From the NCBI GenBank assembly GCA_001704765.1, contig MBFK01000004.1, positions 124,001 to 188,000 of the forward strand: a stretch of 64,000 bases of DNA. Direction: 5' to 3'. A program made the translations under genes and the position numbers. This DNA comes from Sinorhizobium shofinae. Its GTDB lineage: Bacteria; Pseudomonadota; Alphaproteobacteria; Rhizobiales; Rhizobiaceae. Shown here piece after piece: positions 9,158 to 17,568 of the stretch (positions are counted from its first letter, which is position 1; every line of letters begins with the position of its first letter). The notes under the pieces are model-generated. The model had not been told where the DNA came from. It was given only the letters and a program-made list of their open reading frames with translations, and searched no databases.

Positions 9158-10171
9158 TTATCCTATCGGGTGTCTGTTGAGGGCCGAGTAGGCGCCGCTG
9201 ACATGATGCTCGAGCTGGCGCTCGATGTCTGCCAACAGGCTCGATGCCCCGATGCGGAAGAGATCCGGCTCGAGCCATTCGCGGCCGAGCTCTTCCTTCA
9301 TGAGGAACTGGTAGTTCAGAACGTCCTTCGCCGCCGAGATTCCACCGGCGGGCTTGTAACCGACCTTGATGCCCGTCCGCTCCTGGTAGGCGCGGATCAT
9401 CCGCAGCATGACGAGCGTGACGAGCAGCGTCGCGTTCACACCCTCCTTGCCGGTCGAGGTCTTGATGAAATCGGCGCCGGCCATCATGCAGACGAGCGAA
9501 GCGCGGGCGACATTGCGCAAGGTCTTGAGGTCGCCGGTTGCCAGGATTGCTTTGATATGCGCATCGCCACAGGCGTCGCGGAAATCGCGCATCTCGTCAT
9601 AGAGCCCCTGCCAGTTGCCGGTCAGCACATGCTCGCGCGTAATAACGATGTCGATTTCCTTGGCTCCGTGAGCAACGGAGGCCTCGATTTCCTTGAGCTT
9701 GATGTCATGCGGGACGAGGCCTGCCGGAAAGCCGGTGGAAACCGCGGCCACGGGAATTCCGGAGCCCTCGAGCGCCTCGACCGCCGTAGACACGAAACGG
9801 TGATAGACACAGACCGCACCGGTCGTGATGTCGCGATTGCCCATGCCGAGAGCGTCAAGAATATCCTGGCGCACCGGCCGGCGCGCCTTTGCACAGAGAC
9901 GCTTGACGCGCTCTATCGTATCATCGCCGTTGAGCGTCGTCAGATCGATGCAGGTGACCGCCTTCAGCAGCCAGGCGGCCTGCGCATCCTTTTTCACGGT
10001 CCGGCGACCCGGCAGCGTTGCGACACGCCTCTCGGCGGCGGAAAGATTGACGCGCTGGTCGAGCACCCAGGAAAGATCGAGATCGACACCGTCGTTGCGC
10101 GGCCAGTTATGACCGGCGCCAGCGGGCTTGGCAGAAACCGCCGACACCGCCTTCACAGCAAGGTCTTCCAA
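9158..10171 (-). CDS. deoC: Deoxyribose-phosphate aldolase
   Basis: A class I aldolase of 337 residues that splits 2-deoxyribose-5-phosphate into glyceraldehyde-3-phosphate and acetaldehyde. The Schiff-base lysine motif is GADFIKTSTGK and the second conserved lysine is in VGYKPAGGI. The preferred start is TTG 10171 (LEDLAVKAV) because GAGGAG lies 7 bases upstream; a GTG at 10225 would add 18 residues but has no ribosome site. The protein is the longer DeoC type (human DERA-like) rather than the 259-residue E. coli form. It is followed four bases later by the ALDH gene and preceded by deoR. Confidence 0.93.
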   Translation of the reverse strand: MEDLAVKAVSAVSAKPAGAGHNWPRNDGVDLDLSWVLDQRVNLSAAERRVATLPGRRTVKKDAQAAWLLKAVTCIDLTTLNGDDTIERVKRLCAKARRPVRQDILDALGMGNRDITTGAVCVYHRFVSTAVEALEGSGIPVAAVSTGFPAGLVPHDIKLKEIEASVAHGAKEIDIVITREHVLTGNWQGLYDEMRDFRDACGDAHIKAILATGDLKTLRNVARASLVCMMAGADFIKTSTGKEGVNATLLVTLVMLRMIRAYQERTGIKVGYKPAGGISAAKDVLNYQFLMKEELGREWLEPDLFRIGASSLLADIERQLEHHVSGAYSALNRHPIG

Positions 10172-10277
10172 GCGACTACTCCTCGATTTCTCCCTGCCGG
10201 ACCGGGCTGCCTGCGGATGCCCCACGACGACTTGTTATTTTTCTATCTATTTTTTGTTATCATTCCATCAAGCCTAC

Positions 10278-10300
10278 CAGGTGTCAAGCGATGACACCTG
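10278..10300. promoter_or_regulatory. Inverted repeat upstream of deoC, candidate DeoR operator
   Basis: A perfect 8-bp inverted repeat, CAGGTGTC then a 7-base spacer then GACACCTG, lies between the deoR stop and the deoC start, about 107 bases before deoC. Next to it (10231-10260) is an AT-rich stretch with two TTGTTAT copies. An operator for DeoR is the favoured reading; a deoR terminator is possible but there is no T-tract in the minus-strand direction. Confidence 0.4.
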
Positions 10301-10323
10301 ATGAAGCTGTGAGATTATCATAT

Positions 10324-11070
10324 TTATCCCGACGGCGCCTCAAGCACCGAAAGCGCTGCCTCGCCGCCTTCGGTAATCACCGCCCGAAAAGCGGTGAGTG
10401 GCGCAAAGAATGCAGGCTTCAGCTTGCCGATCTTGCTCTTGTCCACCACGAGATAACTTTCGCGCGCGAGCGAAATCACCTTCTGTTTGACCGGCACTTC
10501 ATGAAAATGAACGCATGTCGCGCCACGGGCGGGGTCAACGCCGGCCGCCGAAAGGAAGGCTACGTTGATGCCGAGATGATTGAGTGTTTCGAGACCGGAA
10601 TTGCCCGAGAAGGAAGCCGATGACGGATGGTAGACACCGCCAAGCATGACGATCCGGGCATTTGGCCTGCGGGTCAGGCGGTCAGCCACGTTTAAAGAAT
10701 AACATACTGCCGTAATTGAATAATTTTCCGGTATCAGATCGACGAGATACTCAAGCGTCGTACCGCAATCGATGAAGATCGTCTCGTCGGGACGGATATG
10801 CCGGGCGGCATGGACGCAAGCCTCGCGCTTCGCCGTCGCGTGACTGTCGGCCTCCCGCGCAAGATCATAAGGTGCATCGGCATCGATATCCGCCGCAGGC
10901 ACGATATGGCCGCCGAGATATCCGAAGAGGCCGGGATTGTCGGCAATGTCGCGGCGGATGGTCATCTCCGATACACCGAGAAGGGCGGCGGCGTCCTTGA
11001 GATGCAGCACGCGCCGCGCCGCAAGTGCGTCGGCCAATGCGATGATACGGGTAGCCTTGCGGTTGGCCAT
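10324..11070 (-). CDS. deoR: DeoR-family transcriptional repressor of the deoxyribose locus
   Basis: A 248-residue regulator. The start is the internal ATG 11070 (MANRKATRIIALADAL), giving the normal DeoR length; the frame is open to 11184. The helix-turn-helix LHLKDAAALLGVSEMTIRRD (about residues 20-39) is nearly the same as the E. coli DeoR segment as I recall it. The sensor part includes IFIDCGTT, TAVCYSLN and FLSAAGVDPARGATC, all typical of DeoR proper rather than of GlpR or AgaR members. It probably represses the locus until deoxyribose-5-phosphate appears. It is on the same strand as deoC, 152 bases upstream of the deoC start, with a candidate operator between them. Confidence 0.87.
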   Translation of the reverse strand: MANRKATRIIALADALAARRVLHLKDAAALLGVSEMTIRRDIADNPGLFGYLGGHIVPAADIDADAPYDLAREADSHATAKREACVHAARHIRPDETIFIDCGTTLEYLVDLIPENYSITAVCYSLNVADRLTRRPNARIVMLGGVYHPSSASFSGNSGLETLNHLGINVAFLSAAGVDPARGATCVHFHEVPVKQKVISLARESYLVVDKSKIGKLKPAFFAPLTAFRAVITEGGEAALSVLEAPSG

Positions 11071-11314
11071 TGTTCTTCCGGGTGGCGCGACATGTGAGGC
11101 GTGGCGCCGACAAGGCAGCTCCGACGCAACATCATTTGTGAGAAATATCACAAATGGGGCTTTGCCGGCAAGGGGGCGCATCAAAGCAGCCGTCGATCGA
11201 GGCGGCCGGAGGTGGCTGCGCCGCTCCCTAGTCTTGTTTCCTGCGCGCCTCGGTTGGCACAGCCGTTCCCATAGAGATTGCCACCATTGCGCAGGAGCGC
11301 GTGGACCTGGTGCG

Positions 11315-12025
11315 TTACAGCTGCAAGGCGTCTTTAAGATCGCTGCCTTTCCTGGCCGGCCGGAGGTCGAGATCCGCTTCGATATGGTCGATGTGCTGGA
11401 GCATCAGCGCGCAGGCGGCCTCGACGTCCTTCTTTTCCAAAGCGTCGACGATCTGCCGGTGTTCGCTGTGGCCGCAGCTCGAGATCACCGATTGCCCGTA
11501 AAGCGCGATGACGAGCGAGGAGCGGGCGACGAGTTCGTCCATGAAACGCTTGAGAATGGCATTGCCGCTCATGGCGGCGACGGCCAGGTGAAAATCGCCG
11601 GAGGCCTTGATTTCGGCGCGGCGGGCCGGTGCGCCACGCTGGTTCGTCAGGCGCACCTCTTCCGCAAGCAACTCCCTGAGTTCCTTGACCTGCGCCTTCC
11701 GGATGGATGGCGCTGCCTCGCGGAGAATGACAGGTTCCAGCAGGCGGCGTGTTGCGAAGATCTGCTGCGCCTCGGCGACCGATGGATAGGCGACGAAAGC
11801 GCCCCTGTTCTTCTCGACATTGACCAGCCCCTCGTAGGAAAGGGCCTGCAGGGCGGCGCGAACCAGCGTGCGGCTCACGTTGAAAAGGTTGCCGACATCA
11901 GTCTCGGAAAGCTTCGTTCCGGGTGCCAGGCGCCGCTCGACGATCGCATCGCGGATCGCGTCGCGGATCTGCTGGGCGTCGATATCGATGGCGTTTTCCG
12001 CCGGGTCAAGATTGGCTGTGGTCAT
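11315..12025 (-). CDS. GntR family transcriptional regulator, FCD domain
   Basis: A 236-residue regulator of the FadR subgroup. The winged HTH spans about residues 20-85 (GTKLSETDVGNLFNVSRTLVRAALQAL, given as GTKLSETDVGNLFNVS and RTLVRAALQAL). The C-terminal FCD effector domain has FHLAVAAMSGN and EHRQIVDALEKKDVEAA, which carry the usual metal- or acid-binding histidines. It is divergent from the polyamine-type ABC operon with 254 bases between the starts, so it most likely regulates that operon and itself. The ligand is unknown. The protein is of normal length with no defect seen. Confidence 0.88.
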   Translation of the reverse strand: MTTANLDPAENAIDIDAQQIRDAIRDAIVERRLAPGTKLSETDVGNLFNVSRTLVRAALQALSYEGLVNVEKNRGAFVAYPSVAEAQQIFATRRLLEPVILREAAPSIRKAQVKELRELLAEEVRLTNQRGAPARRAEIKASGDFHLAVAAMSGNAILKRFMDELVARSSLVIALYGQSVISSCGHSEHRQIVDALEKKDVEAACALMLQHIDHIEADLDLRPARKGSDLKDALQL

Positions 12026-12110
12026 GAGGCTGGGAATCCGAACGAGACCGATACTCTAGCGTGAGTTGCACCGGAAGTTAACAGCTTTTTGTTCTCAATC
12101 GAATTTTCGA

Positions 12111-12120
12111 TTGTATACGA
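12111..12120. promoter_or_regulatory. Candidate FCD-GntR operator
   Basis: TTGTATACGA matches the general TNGT-N-ACNA pattern bound by FadR-type GntR proteins and sits in the larger near-palindrome ATTGTATACGAT. It lies in the divergent promoter region, 86 bases from the regulator start and 160 bases from the ABC ATPase start. Recognised by pattern only. Confidence 0.45.
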
Positions 12121-12279
12121 TAATAGGCAATCTTTGAGCACAAACGCCTACAAAATGTGCACCAAACCGGGCTGTCGGCTCGCCCGATCTGGCGATCCTG
12201 AAAAACTTAGCCACAGAATCAGGCCCTTAGCAAACTGGCATGCTTGATGCTTAGTCTCGGCTGCAAGGAGAAAGCGGGC

Positions 12280-13368
12280 ATGTCCAAAGCAGCAGATATC
12301 GATATCGCTTCCGTTTCTAAGGTTTATGGCGCTACCACCGCCGTCCATGCCATCAGCCTGAAGATCCCGGCCGGCAGCTACTGCTGCTTTCTCGGGCCCT
12401 CCGGCTGCGGCAAGACGTCGACGCTGCGCATGATCGCTGGACACGAGAGCCTTTCCTCGGGGGATATCCGCCTTGGCAATGTCGTGGTCACCGACTTCCC
12501 GCCGGCCAGGCGCGGCACGGCGATGATGTTCCAGTCCTATGCGCTCTTTCCCCATCTCGACCTTATCGAGAACGTCGCCTTCAGCCTGAAGATGAAGGGG
12601 GTCGAGAAGGAAGAGCGTCGAGCGAAGGCGCTGGACATGCTGAGGCTGATGCAGATGGAGGCCTACGCGACGCGCCGGCCGGCGCAGCTTTCCGGCGGCC
12701 AGCAGCAGCGCGTGGCGCTCGCCCGGGCCCTCATCACCGAACCGGAAGCGCTGCTACTCGATGAACCACTTTCCGCGCTCGATCCGTTCCTGAAGATCCG
12801 CATGCGCGCCGAACTCAAGAAGCTGCAGAAGACGCTCGGCATTACCTTCGTGCATGTGACGCACAGCCAGGAAGAGGCGATGGCGCTCGCCGACTTGATC
12901 GTCATCATGAACAACGGCCGCATCGAACAGGCGGCTGCACCGCGGACCGTCTTCGAGAGGCCGGCGACGGCCTTCGTCGCCCGCTTCATGGGCGACCACA
13001 ACGTGCTTTCCGGCCGCGTGACATCGATCGACAACGGCATCGTCACGCTGACGGCGCCGGAAGGTCAGACCTTTTCTGTACGCGATATCGCGCAAGAAAG
13101 CGGAAAGCCGATCGATATCGGCATCCGCACCGACCGGGTGCGCCTGGAGCCACCATCGGAAAAATCACTCGGCTTCCAAGGTATCGCCTCGAATGTTGAA
13201 TACCGGGGCGCCTCGGTGAAGATCACTGTGATCGGTGCCGGCAGCGACGATTTCACCGTGGTCGTTTCCGATGCCGACTATTTCAGGAAACCCGTGTCCA
13301 CCGGCGACGCGGTGTCTTTGAGTTGGGCCCTGGAGGATGTGATCCCCCTCGGCCGCGCCGCAGCCTGA
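12280..13368 (+). CDS. Polyamine-type ABC transporter, ATP-binding subunit (PotA-like)
   Basis: A 362-residue ATPase. ATG 12280 follows AAGGAG by 10 bases; the frame is open further upstream without a ribosome site. Walker A is GPSGCGKTSTLRM near residues 38-50, the signature LSGGQQQRVALARALI is near 134, Walker B is LLLDEPLSALD, and a TOBE domain lies from about 275. It begins a same-strand operon of ATPase, binding protein, two permeases and a racemase. PotA-like ATPases serve importers for polyamines, other amines and related small molecules; the substrate here is not clear from sequence. Confidence 0.9.
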   Translation: MSKAADIDIASVSKVYGATTAVHAISLKIPAGSYCCFLGPSGCGKTSTLRMIAGHESLSSGDIRLGNVVVTDFPPARRGTAMMFQSYALFPHLDLIENVAFSLKMKGVEKEERRAKALDMLRLMQMEAYATRRPAQLSGGQQQRVALARALITEPEALLLDEPLSALDPFLKIRMRAELKKLQKTLGITFVHVTHSQEEAMALADLIVIMNNGRIEQAAAPRTVFERPATAFVARFMGDHNVLSGRVTSIDNGIVTLTAPEGQTFSVRDIAQESGKPIDIGIRTDRVRLEPPSEKSLGFQGIASNVEYRGASVKITVIGAGSDDFTVVVSDADYFRKPVSTGDAVSLSWALEDVIPLGRAAA

Positions 13369-13452
13369 CGCAGGGTGAGAAGAAGCGGTTATCCGCCCGA
13401 TCCTGTTCAAGAAAACCCGCCAGCAAGCATCACCAAAAGGGGAACGTAAGCA

Positions 13453-14751
13453 ATGACCACTGAAACTAAGACTGCCACGCCCGCAAAGGGCATCTCGCGG
13501 CGCAAGCTCTTGAAGACTGGTGCCGCCGCCGTCGGCGCCATCGCGGGCTCCGGCGCCATCACCGGCTTCCCGACGATCTGGGCCCAGAACCCGATCACGC
13601 TTCGCCAGTTCGGCACCGGCGTTTCGAACATCAACGCGATCGCCGAGAAGTGCAAGGAAGACCTCGGCATCACGCTCGAGATGACCGCGACCGATTCCGA
13701 CGCCGCCGCCCAACGCGCCGTCACCCAGCCGGATTCCTACGATATCGCCGACATCGAATACTGGATCGCCAAGAAGGTCTTCCCGACCGGCGTCATGCAG
13801 CCGATGGATGTGTCGAAGATCAAGTATTACGACAAGATCGTCCCGCTCTTCATCGACGGCAAACTGAAGCCGGACAGCGTGGTCGCCCAGGGCACCGCGC
13901 CTCACACCGTCGGTTTCGTCGGAGCGCAGGACTCCAAGAGCTTCGCCAAGGAGCCGACGCAATGGATGACGCTCATCCCGACCATCTATAATGCCGACAC
14001 GCTCGGCATCCGCCCCGATCTCGTCGGTCGCGAGATCACAACCTGGGCGGACATCATGGATCCGGCTTTCAAGGGCAAGACGGCGATCCTCAACATTCCG
14101 TCGATAGGCATCATGGACGCGGCCATGATCATGGAGGCCATGGGCAATATCAAATACGCCGACAAGGGTAATATGACGACGGACGAGATCGACCAGACGA
14201 TCGATTTCCTCATCAAGGCCAAGCAGGACGGTCAGTTCCGCGCCTTCTGGAAATCCTTCGACGAGAGCGTCAACCTCATGGCCTCCGGTGAGGTGGTTAT
14301 CCAGTCCATGTGGTCGCCGGCCGTCGCCGCCGTGCGTTCCAAGGGCATCGCCTGCAAGTACCAGCCGCTGAAAGAGGGCTATCGCGCCTGGGGCGGCGGC
14401 CTCGGCCTCGCCGCCCATCTCCAGGGAGCGCAGCTCGACGCAGCCTATGAATACATCAACTGGTATCTCTCCGGCTGGGTCGGCGCCTACCTCAACCGCC
14501 AGGGCTATTACTCCGCCGCCATGGAGACCGCCAAGGCACACATGTCCGAGGACGAGTGGGGCTTCTGGGTCGAGGGCAAGCCGGCCAAAGGCGATATTCT
14601 CTCTCCCGAGGGCAAGGTCATGGAAAAGGCCGGCGCCGTCCGCGACGGCGGCTCGTTCGAGGAACGCATGGGCAAGGTCGCCTGCTGGAATTCGGTCATG
14701 GACGAGGACCGGTACATGGTGCGCCGCTGGAACGAGTTCATCGCGGCGTAA
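13453..14751 (+). CDS. Polyamine-type ABC transporter, periplasmic binding protein with Tat signal
   Basis: A 432-residue binding protein of the PotD/PotF-related family. The N-terminus has a twin-arginine signal (SRRKLLKTGAAAVGAIAG near residues 16-33) ending around IWAQ, so it is exported folded. The mature part contains SYDIADIEYWIAKKVFPTG and DPAFKGKTAILNIPSIG, typical of the group annotated as extracellular solute-binding protein. AAGGGGAACG precedes ATG 13453. It is separated from the downstream permease by about 200 bases containing a palindromic repeat, which may tune the ratio of binding protein to permease. Ligand unknown. Confidence 0.88.
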   Translation: MTTETKTATPAKGISRRKLLKTGAAAVGAIAGSGAITGFPTIWAQNPITLRQFGTGVSNINAIAEKCKEDLGITLEMTATDSDAAAQRAVTQPDSYDIADIEYWIAKKVFPTGVMQPMDVSKIKYYDKIVPLFIDGKLKPDSVVAQGTAPHTVGFVGAQDSKSFAKEPTQWMTLIPTIYNADTLGIRPDLVGREITTWADIMDPAFKGKTAILNIPSIGIMDAAMIMEAMGNIKYADKGNMTTDEIDQTIDFLIKAKQDGQFRAFWKSFDESVNLMASGEVVIQSMWSPAVAAVRSKGIACKYQPLKEGYRAWGGGLGLAAHLQGAQLDAAYEYINWYLSGWVGAYLNRQGYYSAAMETAKAHMSEDEWGFWVEGKPAKGDILSPEGKVMEKAGAVRDGGSFEERMGKVACWNSVMDEDRYMVRRWNEFIAA

Positions 14752-14778
14752 GCAGGAATGCCCTGACCTGGGGCGATC

Positions 14779-14922
14779 GCCCTCACCCTCTCCCCGTAGG
14801 CGGGGAGAGGGAACGAGGACGTTGCCAACGTCTCCCTTCTCTTCTTGAGCAGGGAGAGTGGGCGAAGAGGTCTTCCCCCCGGCTCGGGGAGAAGGTCCCC
14901 GGCAGGGGATGGGGCAAATCCC
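14779..14922. repeat. Rhizobial palindromic intergenic repeat inside the ABC operon
   Basis: Starts with a perfect 11-bp hairpin, CCCTCTCCCCG (14786-14796) and CGGGGAGAGGG (14801-14811) around TAGG, followed by CTTCTTGAGCAGGGAGAG and a second GC-rich hairpin region near CTCGGGGAGAAGGTCCCCGG. It resembles the mosaic repeat family common between rhizobial genes. It sits between the binding-protein stop and the first permease and could fold in the mRNA, protecting the upstream segment. The family call is from memory. Confidence 0.65.
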
Positions 14923-14949
14923 GGATGTTGATAATTCAAGAGGACAGAC

Positions 14950-15858
14950 ATGACGGCAATCGTGACTTCACAAGGAGGTAAGGCGGGCAAGACAGCCCGC
15001 GGCCTTGCCACGCCGCGATGGCTGCTCGCCTATCTCCAGGCCACGCCCCTCCTCCTGATCCTCGGCTTCTTCTTCATCCTGCCGATCCTCACCATCATCA
15101 TCGTCAGCTTCTGGGACTACGATTTCGCGGGCCTCTACCCCGATTTCCTGACGATGAACTATACCGATACGCTCGGCTCCTGGGTCACCTGGAAGACCTA
15201 TCTCAACACGCTGAAATTCACCGCCATCACCTGGGCACTGACGCTCTTCATCGGCTTCTGGGTCGCCTATTTCCTTGCCTTCCATATTCGAACGACGACG
15301 ATGCAAATGGTGCTCTTCCTCGTCTGCACCGTACCGTTCCTCACCTCGAACATCATCCGGATGATTTCCTGGATTCCGGTTCTCGGCCGCAATGGCCTCG
15401 TCAACTCCACTCTGATCGAACTCGGCATCATACCTCAGCCGATCGAGTGGTTGCTCTATTCCGATTTCGCCGTCGTGCTCGCCATGGTGCATCTCAACAC
15501 GCTGTTTATGGTGACCCCGATTTTCAACACGCTGATGCGCATCGATCGCTCACTGATCGAGGCGGCACGCGATTGCGGCGCGACCGGCTGGCAGGTGCTG
15601 TGGAATGTCGTCCTGCCCCTGGCGAAGCCCGGCATGGCGATCGGCTCGATCTTCGTCGTGACGCTGGTCATGGCCGATTTCTCGACCGTTCAGGTTATGT
15701 CCGGCGGGCAGAGCGCATCGGTCGCGCTGATGATGAAGAACCAGATGTCGCTGCTGCAATATCCAGCGGCGGCGGCCAATGCAGTCGTGCTGTTGGTCGT
15801 GGTGCTGCTGATGGTCGCCGCGATCCTCAGGGTCGTCGATATCCGCAAGGAGCTCTAA
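14950..15858 (+). CDS. Polyamine-type ABC transporter, permease (PotB-like)
   Basis: A 302-residue inner-membrane permease. The first membrane segment is TPLLLILGFFFILPILTI near residues 32-49, the remaining helices are regularly spaced, and the EAA-type loop is EAARDCGATGWQVLWNVVLP near residue 204. It forms the channel with the 273-residue permease that starts one base after its stop. ATG 14950 is preceded by AAGAGGA. Gene order (A, D, B, C) and sizes fit spermidine/putrescine-type importers, though many such systems in rhizobia carry other amines. Confidence 0.9.
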   Translation: MTAIVTSQGGKAGKTARGLATPRWLLAYLQATPLLLILGFFFILPILTIIIVSFWDYDFAGLYPDFLTMNYTDTLGSWVTWKTYLNTLKFTAITWALTLFIGFWVAYFLAFHIRTTTMQMVLFLVCTVPFLTSNIIRMISWIPVLGRNGLVNSTLIELGIIPQPIEWLLYSDFAVVLAMVHLNTLFMVTPIFNTLMRIDRSLIEAARDCGATGWQVLWNVVLPLAKPGMAIGSIFVVTLVMADFSTVQVMSGGQSASVALMMKNQMSLLQYPAAAANAVVLLVVVLLMVAAILRVVDIRKEL

Positions 15859-15859
15859 C

Positions 15860-16681
15860 ATGAACCACGAAAGACGCGGCAAGGAATTCTATGTGCTCGC
15901 ATCCTTCTTCGCGCTGTTCGTGCTGTTTCTCTACGGGCCGTTGTCAGCCGTTCTGATCCTCTCTTTCCAGGGGCCGGATGGCGGCCTCACCTTCCCGCTG
16001 AACGGCGTGTCGCTGCACTGGTTCTCCAATCTTTTCGAGAAACAGGCAGTCGGCGATTTCGGCGCCTCGTTTCGCCGTTCCTTCACGCTCGGGCTGATGG
16101 TGATGGTGGCGAACGTCGTCGTCGCGCTGCTGGCCGGGCTTGCCTTCCGACATCGTTTCCGCGGCTCGACGGCGCTTTTCTACATCACGGTCGCAAGCCT
16201 CGTCGTCCCCTCGATCATCATTTCGCTTGGAATCGGGGTCGTCTTCCAGCAGTTCGGCCTAAAACCCGCCTGGTATTCCTCCGGTTTCGGCGCGCATCTC
16301 ACCTGGACGCTGCCCTTTGGCGTGCTCATCATGTTTGCGGTCTTCAACCGTTTCTCGCCCGCCTATGAGGAGGCCGCACGCGACCTCGGTGCTACGCCCT
16401 GGCAGACCTTCCGGCACGTGGTGTTGCCAATGATGGTGCCAAGCCTGATCGGAGTCGGCCTGTTCGGCTTCACGCTCTCCTATGACGAGTTCGCCCGCAC
16501 GCTAATGACGTCCGGCACCTACAACACGCTGCCGCTCGAAATCTACGGCATGACGACCAATGTCACGACGCCGGTGCTCTATGCGCTCGGCACCGTGACG
16601 ACGCTCTTTTCCTTCACCATCATCCTCGTGTCGCTCGCCATCATCCTCGTGCTCAGGCGCCGCCAGGCAAAGATAAGCTGA
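15860..16681 (+). CDS. Polyamine-type ABC transporter, permease (PotC-like)
   Basis: A 273-residue permease whose ATG lies one base after the stop of the PotB-like gene, indicating translational coupling; AAGGAG overlaps the end of the upstream gene. Hydrophobic segments are at about residues 12-36, 72-95 and 105-125, and the EAA loop is EEAARDLGATPWQTFRHVVLP near residue 172. It completes the heterodimeric channel. The racemase gene follows after 5 bases, so the enzyme is almost certainly co-expressed with transport. Confidence 0.9.
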   Translation: MNHERRGKEFYVLASFFALFVLFLYGPLSAVLILSFQGPDGGLTFPLNGVSLHWFSNLFEKQAVGDFGASFRRSFTLGLMVMVANVVVALLAGLAFRHRFRGSTALFYITVASLVVPSIIISLGIGVVFQQFGLKPAWYSSGFGAHLTWTLPFGVLIMFAVFNRFSPAYEEAARDLGATPWQTFRHVVLPMMVPSLIGVGLFGFTLSYDEFARTLMTSGTYNTLPLEIYGMTTNVTTPVLYALGTVTTLFSFTIILVSLAIILVLRRRQAKIS

Positions 16682-16686
16682 CATCC

Positions 16687-17424
16687 ATGCGCATTCTGAT
16701 CGTCAATCCGAACACCACCGTCTCGATGACCGAGAAGGCAGCTTCAGCCGCACGAGCGGTCGCCGGGCATGGCACGGAAATTATCGCCGCTACGTCGAAG
16801 GGCGGGCCTGCCTCGATCGAGGGGCACTATGACGGGGCGATCGCCGTGCCCAGCCTGCTCATGGAAATTCGCGAGGGAGAAGCGGCGGGAGCAGACGCCG
16901 CGATCATCGCCTGCTTCGACGATACGGGCCTGGAAGCAGCCCGGGCGCTAGCCCACATCCCGGTGGTCGGCCTTTGCGAATCCGCGGTGATGACCGCCGC
17001 ACTGCTCGCCCAGCGCTTCAGCGTCGTCACAACGCTCGAGCGTTCCCGCGTCCTCATCGAGAACCTGGTGCGCCACTACGGCATGGGCGGCCGCGCGAAG
17101 GTCCGGGCCGCCGACATTCCGGTCCTCGAACTCGAAGACAAGGCGTCCGGCGCGCTCCACAAGCTCAAACGCCAGATCGAACGGGCACTCGACGAAGATG
17201 GCGCCGAGGCGATCGTACTCGGCTGCGCCGGCATGGCCGATCTCGCCCAGTCGCTGCAGTGCGAGTATGGCGTGCCAGTGATCGACGGTGTCTCGGCGGC
17301 GGTCAAGCAGGCCGAAGCGCTCGTCGCGCAGGGGTTGAGAACGAGCAAGCGCGGGTCCTATGCCGCGCCGCTTCCGAAAGCCTATACGGGCCTGACGAAA
17401 GGGTTCGCTCCGACGTCAGCCTGA
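16687..17424 (+). CDS. Hydantoin/Asp-Glu family racemase
   Basis: A 245-residue cytosolic racemase. It begins MRILIVNPNTTVSMTE, the family N-terminus, and holds the two catalytic cysteines: C76 in IIACFDDTG and C180 in VLGCAGMADL. Spacing matches the hydantoin racemase characterised from Sinorhizobium meliloti (Cys 76 and about 181, as I recall). The enzyme epimerises 5-substituted hydantoins by a two-base mechanism. It is the last gene of the ABC operon, 5 bases after the permease. No hydantoinase or carbamoylase gene is adjacent, so the physiological substrate, perhaps an amino acid or allantoin-like ring imported by the transporter, stays open. Confidence 0.85.
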   Translation: MRILIVNPNTTVSMTEKAASAARAVAGHGTEIIAATSKGGPASIEGHYDGAIAVPSLLMEIREGEAAGADAAIIACFDDTGLEAARALAHIPVVGLCESAVMTAALLAQRFSVVTTLERSRVLIENLVRHYGMGGRAKVRAADIPVLELEDKASGALHKLKRQIERALDEDGAEAIVLGCAGMADLAQSLQCEYGVPVIDGVSAAVKQAEALVAQGLRTSKRGSYAAPLPKAYTGLTKGFAPTSA

Positions 17425-17568
17425 ATCTTTGCCGACGAATCCCTCTGGTTGCAGAACTGATTGCGGCTGGAGCCGCACCCTTCCGCTCAATGCTCAGTTG
17501 ACAACGCTCCGCGAAGGTTGAAAGAGTGTTGCTCCATCGAAGCGGGCAGCGTTGGGAGGACTTTGTCG

